Shown: positions 36,823-44,036 of the stretch, in pieces
How the letters are laid out: each line of letters opens with the position of its first letter
Numbering within the stretch: the first letter of the stretch is position 1
The notes under the pieces: generated by a model
Seen by the model: only the letters and a program-made list of their open reading frames with translations
Database searches by the model: none
What the model was told of the DNA's origin: nothing
Source of the DNA: Bradyrhizobium sp. NP1
GTDB lineage: Bacteria; Pseudomonadota; Alphaproteobacteria; Rhizobiales; Xanthobacteraceae
Assembly: GCF_030378205.1 (NCBI RefSeq)
Contig: NZ_CP127385.1
Span: forward strand, 7,108,001-7,172,000
Direction: 5' to 3'
DNA length: 64,000 bases
Translations under genes and position numbers: made by a program

Positions 36823-37452
36823 ATGTCAGAGGCTCATCCCTATTCCAGCGACGTGGCGTTCACGCCGGCCGTGAAGGCGATCCAGGCCCGCAAAGGCTCG
36901 CGCGAAACCTATGCGCAAGTCGAGGAGACACGCGGCTGGCGCAGCGAGATCGACGAGAACCTTGCGGCGTTCCTGGCCGAGACCAACAGCTTCTATCTTG
37001 CGACCGCAAGCGCGGACGGCCAGCCCTATATCCAGCACCGCGGCGGGCCGAAGGGTTTCATCAAGATCCTCGACAGGCAGACGCTGGCCTTCGCCGATTA
37101 CGCCGGCAACCGGCAATACATCACGCAGGGAAACCTATCGGAGAATCCGAAGGCCTACATCTTCGTGATGGATTATGCCCACCGGCGGCGCGTGAAGCTC
37201 TGGGGCGAAGCCCAGGTGATCGAGGACGATCCGGCGCTGACGCGATCGCTGATGCCGCAGGGCTACCGCGCGCGAGGAGAGCAGGTGATCCTGTTCAAGG
37301 TGGCGGCGTGGGATACCAACTGCCCGCAGCACATCCCGCAGAAACTCGACGCGGCCGATGTGGCCGCGGCACTGGCCGCGCGCGATACGCGGATCGCCGA
37401 ATTGGAGGCGGAGCTGGCGACACTCAAGGGCCAGTCGGCTCCCGCAACATGA
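36823..37452 (+). CDS. FMN-binding split-barrel protein (pyridoxamine 5'-phosphate oxidase family)
   Basis: Flavin-binding protein of 209 residues from the ATG at 36823, with TGGAGG 7 bases upstream. The split-barrel core spans about residues 45-150: NSFYLATASADGQPYIQHRG, GFIKILDRQTLAFADYAGNR and RRRVKLWGEAQV. The C-terminus ends in a predicted coiled segment (AARDTRIAELEAELATLKGQ). It is divergent from the LysR gene and convergent with the GST gene, 8 bp away. Likely an FMN-dependent oxidoreductase or flavin-binding stress protein; it is not expected to be the biosynthetic PdxH. Confidence 0.85.
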   Translation: MSEAHPYSSDVAFTPAVKAIQARKGSRETYAQVEETRGWRSEIDENLAAFLAETNSFYLATASADGQPYIQHRGGPKGFIKILDRQTLAFADYAGNRQYITQGNLSENPKAYIFVMDYAHRRRVKLWGEAQVIEDDPALTRSLMPQGYRARGEQVILFKVAAWDTNCPQHIPQKLDAADVAAALAARDTRIAELEAELATLKGQSAPAT

Positions 37453-37460
37453 CGTAGCCG

Positions 37461-38189
37461 CTAGGCTGCCTGGCGCAGCGGCACCCAGGCGAACTCCGGA
37501 TAATATTGCTGCATCATCCGGTCGACATAGTCGGTCAGGTTCTGGAACTGCTCGGCGCGTTCGCGCAGCTTGGATTCGAAGAACGGCGTCAGGATGCCGG
37601 CAAGCGCGCCGAACGCCGTGGCGTCGACGCCGGAGGGCTTGTCGCCGAACAGATAGGGTTTGCCGGCAAGCTGCACCGAGAGCGCGAGCAGCGAACGGCA
37701 GGCCAGATCGATGTCGTCGTCGGGCGCATGGCGGCCAAGCCCGCTCAACAGATAGTTCTCGGCAACGCGGAACTGGGCGTCCTCGCGCAGCTTGTCGCGC
37801 AGATGCGGTGGCGCCCCGTCGAAGAAATGGCTCGGCCCCTTGGCGAAATTCTCGATATCCACCCAGCGCGCGCCGACCAGCGCCCAATAGACATGGTGCT
37901 CGATCATGCGCTCGAACGCCCAGGCCTGGGCGCGCGCGCCGAGGTCGAGCCCGGCGTCGAAATCGAAGCCATACCTGGCCTCGAGATGGGCGCGGATGAA
38001 GGTGGAATCGGCAATGCTTTTGCCGTCATCGACGATGTAGGGTAGCTGTCCCTTTGGGGACGCCGGCGGCATCGCCCGCTCCTTGCGGTATTCGAGGCCG
38101 GCCATCTTGAGCTGAACCTCGGTCTTGGTGACGAAGGGGCTGATTTCCGGCAGGCCGAACCCGGCGCCAAAGCCGTAAAGGGTGATCAT
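37461..38189 (-). CDS. Glutathione S-transferase family protein
   Basis: Protein of 242 residues with an N-terminal thioredoxin-like domain (ITLYGFGAGFGLPEISPFVT, KGQLPYIVDDGKSIADSTFI) and an all-helical C-terminal domain containing YLFGDKPSGVDATAFG. The pattern resembles the metaxin/Tom37-like GST branch common in Rhizobiales. Its start overlaps the stop of a 109-residue ORF by ATGA. A TGCTGCCA-N6-TGTCAGCA dyad lies 48 bp upstream of the start, matching one at the divergent YafY-type regulator, so it is probably regulated by that protein. Confidence 0.85.
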   Translation of the reverse strand: MITLYGFGAGFGLPEISPFVTKTEVQLKMAGLEYRKERAMPPASPKGQLPYIVDDGKSIADSTFIRAHLEARYGFDFDAGLDLGARAQAWAFERMIEHHVYWALVGARWVDIENFAKGPSHFFDGAPPHLRDKLREDAQFRVAENYLLSGLGRHAPDDDIDLACRSLLALSVQLAGKPYLFGDKPSGVDATAFGALAGILTPFFESKLRERAEQFQNLTDYVDRMMQQYYPEFAWVPLRQAA

Positions 38190-38515
38190 GCGAAGCTCCC
38201 GACCGCGTGAAACAGCGCCAGACCCTGACCGGACCCTGCTGCCACCGTACTGTCAGCAGCAGCACGGCGGGCGGCGAAACGCGCCCCCGCGAGGGCGCGC
38301 TCGATGACATTTTCGGCTACAGAGGAGAGCCGCCGCTCGACGAAAGCCTCGAGGGCTGTGAGGGCGTGCAGGCCAAAAGCCGCGGCCGCGCAGCGCAAAT
38401 CTCCGTAATTGTGCAGCGACATCAGGCCTTGCGCGGCGAGGGCCTGGAGCCGCCAGAGCGGTCCCGCGCCGCTCTTCAAGCTGCCCTTGGCAGCATCATG
38501 GCGAGGAAGCATCAT
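38186..38515 (-). CDS. Small hypothetical protein between GST and the YafY-type regulator
   Basis: ORF of 109 codons from the ATG at 38515, with AAGGGG about 9 bases upstream and a dyad operator 48 bp upstream. The product (MMLPRHDAAKGSLKSGAGPL and onwards) is rich in Ala and Leu and has no recognised domain or clear signal peptide. It overlaps the GST start by 4 bp, which suggests coupling. However, the second operator copy lies inside its 3' end at the right distance for a GST promoter, so the ORF may be a leader or fortuitous. Confidence 0.45.
   Translation of the reverse strand: MMLPRHDAAKGSLKSGAGPLWRLQALAAQGLMSLHNYGDLRCAAAAFGLHALTALEAFVERRLSSVAENVIERALAGARFAARRAAADSTVAAGSGQGLALFHAVGSFA
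38237..38258. promoter_or_regulatory. Candidate YafY-type operator, GST-proximal copy
   Basis: TGCTGCCA-CCGTAC-TGTCAGCA, an inverted repeat with 8-bp arms and one mismatch, is 48 bp upstream of the GST start codon and inside the 3' part of the small ORF. Confidence 0.6.
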
Positions 38516-38562
38516 GGACAAATCCCCTTCAGTTGAAGTGTTGTCCCGTTATAGAAGGCCCC

Positions 38563-38584
38563 TGCTGCCAACATGCTGTCAGCA
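38563..38584. promoter_or_regulatory. Candidate YafY-type operator, divergent-promoter copy
   Basis: TGCTGCCA-ACATGC-TGTCAGCA has exactly the same arms as the copy at 38237. It is 48 bp upstream of the small ORF's ATG and 79 bp upstream of the regulator's ATG. A TATAAC hexamer for minus-strand transcription lies beside it. Confidence 0.65.
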
Positions 38585-38614
38585 TCAGTGGCACTGATCC
38601 TGACAAAAGAGGCT

Positions 38615-38659
38615 GCCTGAAAGAGACTTGCCTGAAAGAGACTTGCCCAAAAGAGATTT
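38615..38659 (+). repeat. Three 15-bp tandem repeats in the leader of the YafY-type gene
   Basis: GCCTGAAAGAGACTT occurs twice exactly, followed by GCCCAAAAGAGATTT, ending 3 bases before the ATG. Each unit carries a GAAAGAGA or AAAAGAGA purine run that could act as a ribosome site. Each of the first two contains TGA in the gene's frame, so the repeat is not coding there. Confidence 0.85.
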
Positions 38660-38662
38660 GCC

Positions 38663-39361
38663 ATGCGACGCGCCGACCGGCTGTTTCAGATCATCCAGGT
38701 GCTCAGGCGCACCCGCAAACCGCTGACGGCGGATGCGATCGCGGCCGAGCTGGAAACCTCGAAGCGGACGATCTATCGCGACATCGCGACCCTGATCGGA
38801 CAGCGCGTGCCGATCCGCGGCGAGGCCGGGATGGGCTATATCCTGGAAAAGGGGTTCGACCTGCCGCCCTTGATGCTGACACCCGACGAAATCGAGGCGG
38901 CGGTGCTCGGCGCGCAATGGGTCGCCGGCCACGCCGATCCGGCGCTGGCGCGCGCCGCCGACGATCTGATCGCCAAGATCGCCGACACCGTGCCGGAGCG
39001 GCTGCGCCCATTCGTGCTGGAGCCGGCGAGCCGCGCCCGGCCAGGTTGGAGCCGCGAGCCCGACCGCATCGACATGGTGCGCACGCGCTCGCACATCCAC
39101 GAAGGCAAGAAGATCCAGCTGCACTACCGCGACGAGCAGGGCCGCGACAGCGAGCGCACGATCTGGCCGATCGCGGTCGGCTATCTCGAAGCGGTGCGGC
39201 TGCTTGCGGCCTGGTGCGAGCTGCGCAAGGACTTTCGCAGCTTCCGCACCGACCGCGTGGTCAACGCCGTCTATCTCGACGAGAGATACCCCGAAAGGCG
39301 TGACATCCTGCGGGCACGGTGGCGGCAGAGCCTGGTCTGGGAACGGCCGAAAGATACGTGA
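38663..39361 (+). CDS. YafY-type HTH/WYL-domain transcriptional regulator
   Basis: Regulator of 232 residues. An N-terminal HTH_11 domain is formed by MRRADRLFQIIQVLRRTRKP and LTADAIAAELETSKRTIYRD. The WYL-like domain lies in the C-terminal half (KIQLHYRDEQGRDSERTIWP near 152, LAAWCELRKDFRSFRTDRV near 185). It is divergent from the small ORF and GST genes, and two identical dyads mark its probable operators, one overlapping its own promoter region, consistent with autoregulation. The leader contains an unusual 15-bp triple repeat. Confidence 0.88.
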   Translation: MRRADRLFQIIQVLRRTRKPLTADAIAAELETSKRTIYRDIATLIGQRVPIRGEAGMGYILEKGFDLPPLMLTPDEIEAAVLGAQWVAGHADPALARAADDLIAKIADTVPERLRPFVLEPASRARPGWSREPDRIDMVRTRSHIHEGKKIQLHYRDEQGRDSERTIWPIAVGYLEAVRLLAAWCELRKDFRSFRTDRVVNAVYLDERYPERRDILRARWRQSLVWERPKDT

Positions 39362-39386
39362 GTCGAGGCGACCAGAGGAATTTCCG

Positions 39387-39746
39387 ATGTCTGTGAAAAT
39401 CGGCGATCCTGCCGTGCCGGATCAAAGCCCCTGCCAGTCCTGCGGCGCCTGCTGCGCCTATTCGGCGAACTGGCCGCGCTTCACGATCGAGGACGACGAT
39501 CAGCTCGACCTGATCCCGGCCGAGCTCGTCAATGAAAGGCTGTCGGGCATGCGCTGCGAGGGCGACCGCTGCGCGGCGCTGCACGGCGTGATCGGCCAGG
39601 CGACCGCATGCCGGATCTACTCGGTCAGGCCGGACGTGTGCCGGACCTGCATGCCGGGTGACGCCGAATGCGACATGGCGCGGCGCCGGCATGGGCTGCC
39701 GGTGCTTCACCCTCCCCTGCAAGGCGGTGAAAAGATCAGGCCGTGA
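39387..39746 (+). CDS. YkgJ-family cysteine cluster protein
   Basis: Protein of 119 residues with eight conserved cysteines in the YkgJ/CxxCxxCC pattern: SPCQSCGACCAYSANWPRFT near residue 15, RCEGDRCAAL near 56, and CRIYSVRPDVCRTCMPGDAE near 75. The family is thought to coordinate zinc or an iron-sulphur cluster; function is not established. The ATG at 39387 follows AGAGGA by 6 bases. It lies 25 bp after the YafY-type gene, so co-transcription is possible. Its last 11 bases overlap the convergent gene. Confidence 0.85.
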   Translation: MSVKIGDPAVPDQSPCQSCGACCAYSANWPRFTIEDDDQLDLIPAELVNERLSGMRCEGDRCAALHGVIGQATACRIYSVRPDVCRTCMPGDAECDMARRRHGLPVLHPPLQGGEKIRP

Positions 39747-40137
39747 CGGTCTCGGTCGCCTCGTCGTCGATCTCATCATCGATCGGCACGAAGGTGGCGA
39801 GCGGCTTGGTGGACAGCGTGATCGGCTTGCGGCCGGCATAGCCGGACGACGAGCTTTGCCGCGCAGCCGGCTCGCGCGAGAGCGAATAGAGCGTGGCGCC
39901 GGCGCGGCCGCCGAACTGGATCATGTCGCGCTCGGTGCAGGAGCCGGCAATCGCAAGCGCCAGCGAATAAAGATGCGCGCGGCGATAGCAGAACATGGCC
40001 AGCATCGCGCGGACGCTGGGCGAGACACTCTCGACCAGTCGTGGCAGGCCTTGCTCGCTGGCGCGATACATCTCGCCGAGCAGTTCATCCCTGATCGGGC
40101 AGACGTCGCTGTCATAGGCGTCGCGGCTTGAAAACAT
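39736..40137 (-). CDS. Conserved hypothetical protein
   Basis: Protein of 133 residues from the ATG at 40137 (MFSSRDAYDSDVCPIRDELL) with GGGGAG about 6 bases upstream. It is mostly helical in its first 90 residues (VRAMLAMFCYRRAHLYSLAL) and ends in an acidic tail (PIDDEIDDEATETVTA). No signal peptide or recognised domain. It overlaps the YkgJ-family gene tail-to-tail by 11 bp. Function unknown. Confidence 0.65.
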   Translation of the reverse strand: MFSSRDAYDSDVCPIRDELLGEMYRASEQGLPRLVESVSPSVRAMLAMFCYRRAHLYSLALAIAGSCTERDMIQFGGRAGATLYSLSREPAARQSSSSGYAGRKPITLSTKPLATFVPIDDEIDDEATETVTA

Positions 40138-40299
40138 TGCAGTTCTCCCCACGCGGAAAGGATGCAATGCAATTCTCTAACGAAGGGTTAACCACGCACC
40201 CCGGTAGTCACACGGGGGGCGGTTGATCGATCGTCGCGAATCGGAACGGCGCAGGCGGGTGCGCGGTCGAGAGGCTCTCTCCAATGCTGCAAAAGAGCA

Positions 40300-41181
40300 C
40301 TAACGCACGTTGTCTTCGATCCACGCGGCGATCGCCTGTCCGATCGCAGGGCCCGAATCCTCCTGGATGAAGTGCGAGCCTTTGACCGTCACCTCGCGCT
40401 GGTTCTTCCATTGCCGGCAGAACTCCCTGACCGGCCCGATCAGGATCGCGCCGGGCTCGGCATTGACGAACAATTTCGGGATATCGTTCTCCGCCATCCA
40501 GCGCGCATAGTCGGCGACGATCGCGACGACGTCGGCGGGCTCGCCCGCGATCGGAATCTGCCGCGGCCAGGTCAGCGTCGGCCAGCGGTCCTCCGATTCG
40601 AGGAACGGGCGGCGGTACTCGGCCATCTCGACATCCGACAGCTTGCGCAGCACCGAGCCGGGCAGCACCCGCTCGACGAACATGTTGCGCTCCAGGATCA
40701 GGCTCTCGCCCTTGTCGGAGCGGAAACCCTGGAAAATCGGCGTGGCCGCCGCACTCCATTCCTCCCAGCCGGCGACCGGGCGCACGATGCCCTCCATATA
40801 GGCGATGCCGCGGATGCGATTGCGATGATTGTTGGCCCAGTCGAAACCGAGCGCGGAGCCCCAGTCATGGACGACGAGCACGATCTTCTCCTGCGGAGCG
40901 ATCACCGCATCGATGAAGGCGGCAAGGTATTTCCGGTGGGTGACGAAGCGATAGGTGTCCGGCCCTGGATTGGGCAGCTTGGCGGAATCGCCCATGCCGA
41001 TCAGGTCGGGCGCGATCAGCCGGCCGCTGCCTTCGAGCTCGGGCATGACGTCGCGCCAGAGATAGGACGAGGTGGGATTGCCGTGCAGGAACAGGATCGG
41101 CGCGCCGCTGCCGCGCTCATGATAGGCCATGCGGCCGTCCAGCACGTCGACGGTCTTCTTGGCGAGCCTCTGTTCGGTCAT
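40300..41181 (-). CDS. Haloalkane dehalogenase (HLD-II type)
   Basis: Alpha/beta hydrolase of 293 residues that would hydrolyse a carbon-halogen bond to an alcohol and halide. Start at the ATG at 41181 with AGGGAG upstream. The complete HLD-II pentad is visible: Asn35 in HGNPTSSYLW, nucleophile Asp106 and halide-binding Trp107 in VVHDWGSALGF, Glu130 in IAYMEGIVRP, and His270 in GSHFIQEDSG. It differs from the known Bradyrhizobium enzyme DbjA along most of its length. It stands alone between the hypothetical gene and a GNAT gene, with no obvious haloacid-degrading partner. Confidence 0.87.
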   Translation of the reverse strand: MTEQRLAKKTVDVLDGRMAYHERGSGAPILFLHGNPTSSYLWRDVMPELEGSGRLIAPDLIGMGDSAKLPNPGPDTYRFVTHRKYLAAFIDAVIAPQEKIVLVVHDWGSALGFDWANNHRNRIRGIAYMEGIVRPVAGWEEWSAAATPIFQGFRSDKGESLILERNMFVERVLPGSVLRKLSDVEMAEYRRPFLESEDRWPTLTWPRQIPIAGEPADVVAIVADYARWMAENDIPKLFVNAEPGAILIGPVREFCRQWKNQREVTVKGSHFIQEDSGPAIGQAIAAWIEDNVR

Positions 41182-41313
41182 TGGGCGCTCCCTGCGATCC
41201 AGGCTCTCAGCATGCCGCGCCCACGCGCCCGGCGCAAACCGCTCGCGCCCCTCCCGTCCCGCGTCAGCTGCGGCTAAGGTGGAAAGATATCCCTCGCTGC
41301 CGGCGGCACCTTC

Positions 41314-41781
41314 ATGACTATCCCGTTTGCGATCACCGACCTGCGGCAGTGCCCGCAATTTTTCGACATCGTCGCACGACGGATCTGGCAGGCCTGGTGG
41401 GAGCCGAACGGCTACCCGCTCGATCACATTTCAGTGCGCCTGCGCGACAACATGGCGGACACGCCGATCCCGTTCGCGCTGGTCGCCCACGACGGCGCGG
41501 CCTTTCTCGGAACCGCGTCGGTGGTCGCTTCCGACCTGGAACAACGTCCGCAACTTTCGCCGTGGGTTGCGGCGCTCTGGGTCGAGGCCGCGGCGCGCCG
41601 ACGCGGCGTCGGCGCCGCGCTCGTCCACCGTGCAGCACGCGACTGTCTCGCGCTCGGCGTCGAGCGCGTCTATCTCTGCGCGCGGCCGCGCTTGCGGGAT
41701 TTCTACAACGGGCTGGGCTGGACGCTGATCGAGCAGGACGTCGGACCGCGCGGCCTCGATGTCTTCAGTTCGCAGCCATGA
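41314..41781 (+). CDS. GNAT family N-acetyltransferase
   Basis: Acetyl-CoA-dependent N-acetyltransferase of 155 residues. The acetyl-CoA binding motif A is ALWVEAAARRRGVGAALVHR near residue 88, and motif B includes YLCARPRLRDFYNGLGW. It is divergent from the dehalogenase gene and overlaps the convergent DUF3307 gene by 17 bp. Substrate unknown. Confidence 0.85.
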   Translation: MTIPFAITDLRQCPQFFDIVARRIWQAWWEPNGYPLDHISVRLRDNMADTPIPFALVAHDGAAFLGTASVVASDLEQRPQLSPWVAALWVEAAARRRGVGAALVHRAARDCLALGVERVYLCARPRLRDFYNGLGWTLIEQDVGPRGLDVFSSQP

Positions 41782-42151
41782 AGATCGACAGACCAAAGCC
41801 GGTCAGATGATGCAGCGCCTGGTCGACGCCGATCAGGGTCCAGAACCACGGATGCTCGTGGTTGATGCCGAGATTCGCCGAGCAAAATCCCTTGGCGCGG
41901 TCCACCGTGATGTGGATCAGGAAATCGATCACCGCGACGAACCAGAAGCGCGGCGCGACGATCAGGATCAGCGCCATTGCAACCGCAAGGTGAACCAGGC
42001 AGTGCGCCAGGAGCGGCAGCGCCCAGCCCTTCTTCTGATCCTTGCCGAGCGCCATCCAGGAGGTCTGCAGCACGAAATCCGCGATGACGTGCTTGAAGGT
42101 CAGCAGCAGCATCCAGCCGATCAGAAGGCCAACCGGGACCGATGACGACAT
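41765..42151 (-). CDS. DUF3307 membrane protein
   Basis: Integral membrane protein of 128 residues from the ATG at 42151 (MSSSVPVGLLIGWMLLLTFK); a longer frame to 42202 exists without a clear ribosome site. About four hydrophobic helices, with KHVIADFVLQTSWMAL near residue 20, HCLVHLAVAMALILIVA near 50 and DFLIHITVDRAKG near 75, are the DUF3307 pattern. The family includes proteins of unknown function in the inner membrane. Confidence 0.75.
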   Translation of the reverse strand: MSSSVPVGLLIGWMLLLTFKHVIADFVLQTSWMALGKDQKKGWALPLLAHCLVHLAVAMALILIVAPRFWFVAVIDFLIHITVDRAKGFCSANLGINHEHPWFWTLIGVDQALHHLTGFGLSIFMAAN

Positions 42152-42524
42152 GGGGGGAAAAGACAAAGCTGGCGCCCTCGCTGGCTCGGACCTGAAACGC
42201 ACGGAAAGACGAGGCGTTCAGCGCTACTCCCGCAGTCCCGGGCCCCATCGGCCGGGTCGGAACCCGTTATGGCATCTCCGGCCGCCGATTGCACCAGTGT
42301 GGAACCGGAAAATGGCCGGGTGTGGCCAAACGGCGATAGGCTGCCCGCGGGGACGCTGCTCCGCCACGCCTTAACGTTACCGGCGTCGCCGGTTTGCAAT
42401 CCGCAACCACGACGATATCATTGGCCTCGCAAATTATCTTTCTTTTTTAGGCATTTAGATTTCCCGTCGGGCGTGCCGTGCAGGCCTTCTGCGGCAAAAT
42501 GTCCCCTACCCTGGGCGAAGGGCC
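42152..42524. other. Intergenic region without a recognised gene
   Basis: This 370-bp stretch between the divergent DUF3307 and TAXI genes holds no supported ORF. An AT-rich segment near 42413-42470 (TTATCTTTCTTTTTTAGGCA) is a plausible promoter area for the TAXI gene. No strong repeat was seen. Confidence 0.5.
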
Positions 42525-44033
42525 ATGAGCGCTGAAGACCGGATGTCCTCGGCAGAACAGCCTCCCCCGCGTTCGCTGGCCGTCAAAAGCAACCGCCGGC
42601 AGGTGCTGCTGTTCGTGCTGGCAACGCTGGTGCTCACGCTCGCCACCGTCGGCGGCGGCCGCGTCCTGCTGCGCAATTCCGAGACGCTGACCTTTGCGGT
42701 CGGCAATCCCGGGAGCGAGGAGGCGCGGTTCGCCGCAAAGCTTGCCGCCGTGCTCAAGAGCGCCTCCTCGCGGCTGCGGCTGAAGATCGCCTTCAACGCC
42801 GACAACGCCAAGGCGCTGGCGCAGTTCGACCGCAGGCAGGCCGATCTCGCAGTGCTGCGCACCGACGCCTGGATTCCGCCGCGGGCGCGGGCGCTCGCGA
42901 TCCTCGAGCACGATCTGGTGCTTTTGCTCGGCCCCGGAACCAAGAAGATCAAGTCGCTTTCCGACCTGAAGAAGATCCGGAAGATCGCCGTGCTCGGCGA
43001 CGGCGACAGCAACCTCGCCCTCATCCGCAACATCCTCGACCTGAGGGACGCGCCCGAGATCGCCGCGCGGGTGCAGATGGCGCCGGCCGGCGCGACACTG
43101 GACAAGCTGCTCGCCCCGGCCAGCGGCTTCGGCGCGGTGATCGTGATCGCGCATGCCTCAAAGGTGATGAACGACAAGAGCTACGAGCAGTTTGCCAGGC
43201 GCGGCGGCTTCACGCTGAACGCGATCGACGAGACCAAGGCGCTGACGCGCAAGATCCCGGGCCTTTCCGAGGAGACGGTATCGACCGGCATGCTGTCGTC
43301 GTCGCCGGAAATTCCCGACGACGAACTCGACACCATCGGCGTGCAGTGGCTGTTGGTGGCGCAATCCCGGATGTCGACGTCAACCGCTGGCGAGCTTGCG
43401 CGCCTGATCTACGAGAACAAGGCGGAGCTTGCGCTCGACGACGGCTTTGCCTCACGGATCGAGCCGGCCGCGACCGACAAGGACGCCTTCATCGTCGCGC
43501 ATCAGGGCGCTGCCGAATACATCAACGACGACACCAAGTCGTTCATGGACCGCTACAGCGACATGCTGTATCTCGGCGCCGCCGCGCTGAGCATCATCGG
43601 CTCGATCTTCGCGACGATCTACACCAAGGTGACGCGCATCGCGCCCGAGAAGGCCGGCGAGCTGGCGACGCGGATCCTGACCATCGGCGAGAAGATCGAG
43701 CACGCCAGGACGCTCGATGCGGTGGAGGAGCTGCAGGACGAGCTCGAAGACATCCTGCGCGGCGCGGTGATCGGCTTGCGGGACGGCACGATCTCGAGCG
43801 ACGGGCTCGAGACGTTCAAGCTCGGCTATGAGCTCGTGCGCGACGAGATCGGCATGCGGCGCGATCACATCAAGCGCCATGCCGGCGAGGCGGCAGGCTG
43901 CGACGATGCGGCCCAAGGCGGCGAATACCAAGACGGCCCACACCAAGGCCGCGAACAGCAGGGCCCCGAAGACCAGCACGACGCCAGCCATGACGGCAAT
44001 ATCGTGGTCGTGAAGAAAGCGCAGAGCGCCTGA
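42525..44033 (+). CDS. TAXI-family solute-binding protein with two membrane segments
   Basis: Protein of 502 residues. An N-terminal membrane anchor (VLLFVLATLVLTLATVGGG, about 27-45) is followed by a TAXI-type binding domain (LTFAVGNPGSEEARFAAKLA, residues 55-330) and a second membrane segment near 348-365 (MLYLGAAALSIIGSIFATIY). The last 140 residues form a helical cytoplasmic part and then a polar low-complexity tail (EQQGPEDQHDASHDG). Unlike exported TAXI receptors it keeps the binding domain tethered, and no TRAP permease is nearby. It may act as a sensor or scaffold. The 3' ends of this gene and the convergent DUF6537 gene are 3 bp apart. Confidence 0.75.
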   Translation: MSAEDRMSSAEQPPPRSLAVKSNRRQVLLFVLATLVLTLATVGGGRVLLRNSETLTFAVGNPGSEEARFAAKLAAVLKSASSRLRLKIAFNADNAKALAQFDRRQADLAVLRTDAWIPPRARALAILEHDLVLLLGPGTKKIKSLSDLKKIRKIAVLGDGDSNLALIRNILDLRDAPEIAARVQMAPAGATLDKLLAPASGFGAVIVIAHASKVMNDKSYEQFARRGGFTLNAIDETKALTRKIPGLSEETVSTGMLSSSPEIPDDELDTIGVQWLLVAQSRMSTSTAGELARLIYENKAELALDDGFASRIEPAATDKDAFIVAHQGAAEYINDDTKSFMDRYSDMLYLGAAALSIIGSIFATIYTKVTRIAPEKAGELATRILTIGEKIEHARTLDAVEELQDELEDILRGAVIGLRDGTISSDGLETFKLGYELVRDEIGMRRDHIKRHAGEAAGCDDAAQGGEYQDGPHQGREQQGPEDQHDASHDGNIVVVKKAQSA

Positions 44034-44036
44034 CCC

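Noticed and set aside
38533..39303. A 256-codon plus-strand frame overlapping the YafY-type gene, reading the 15-bp repeats as LKETC units.
   Set aside because: It overlaps a better-supported regulator in another frame and its product has no domain.
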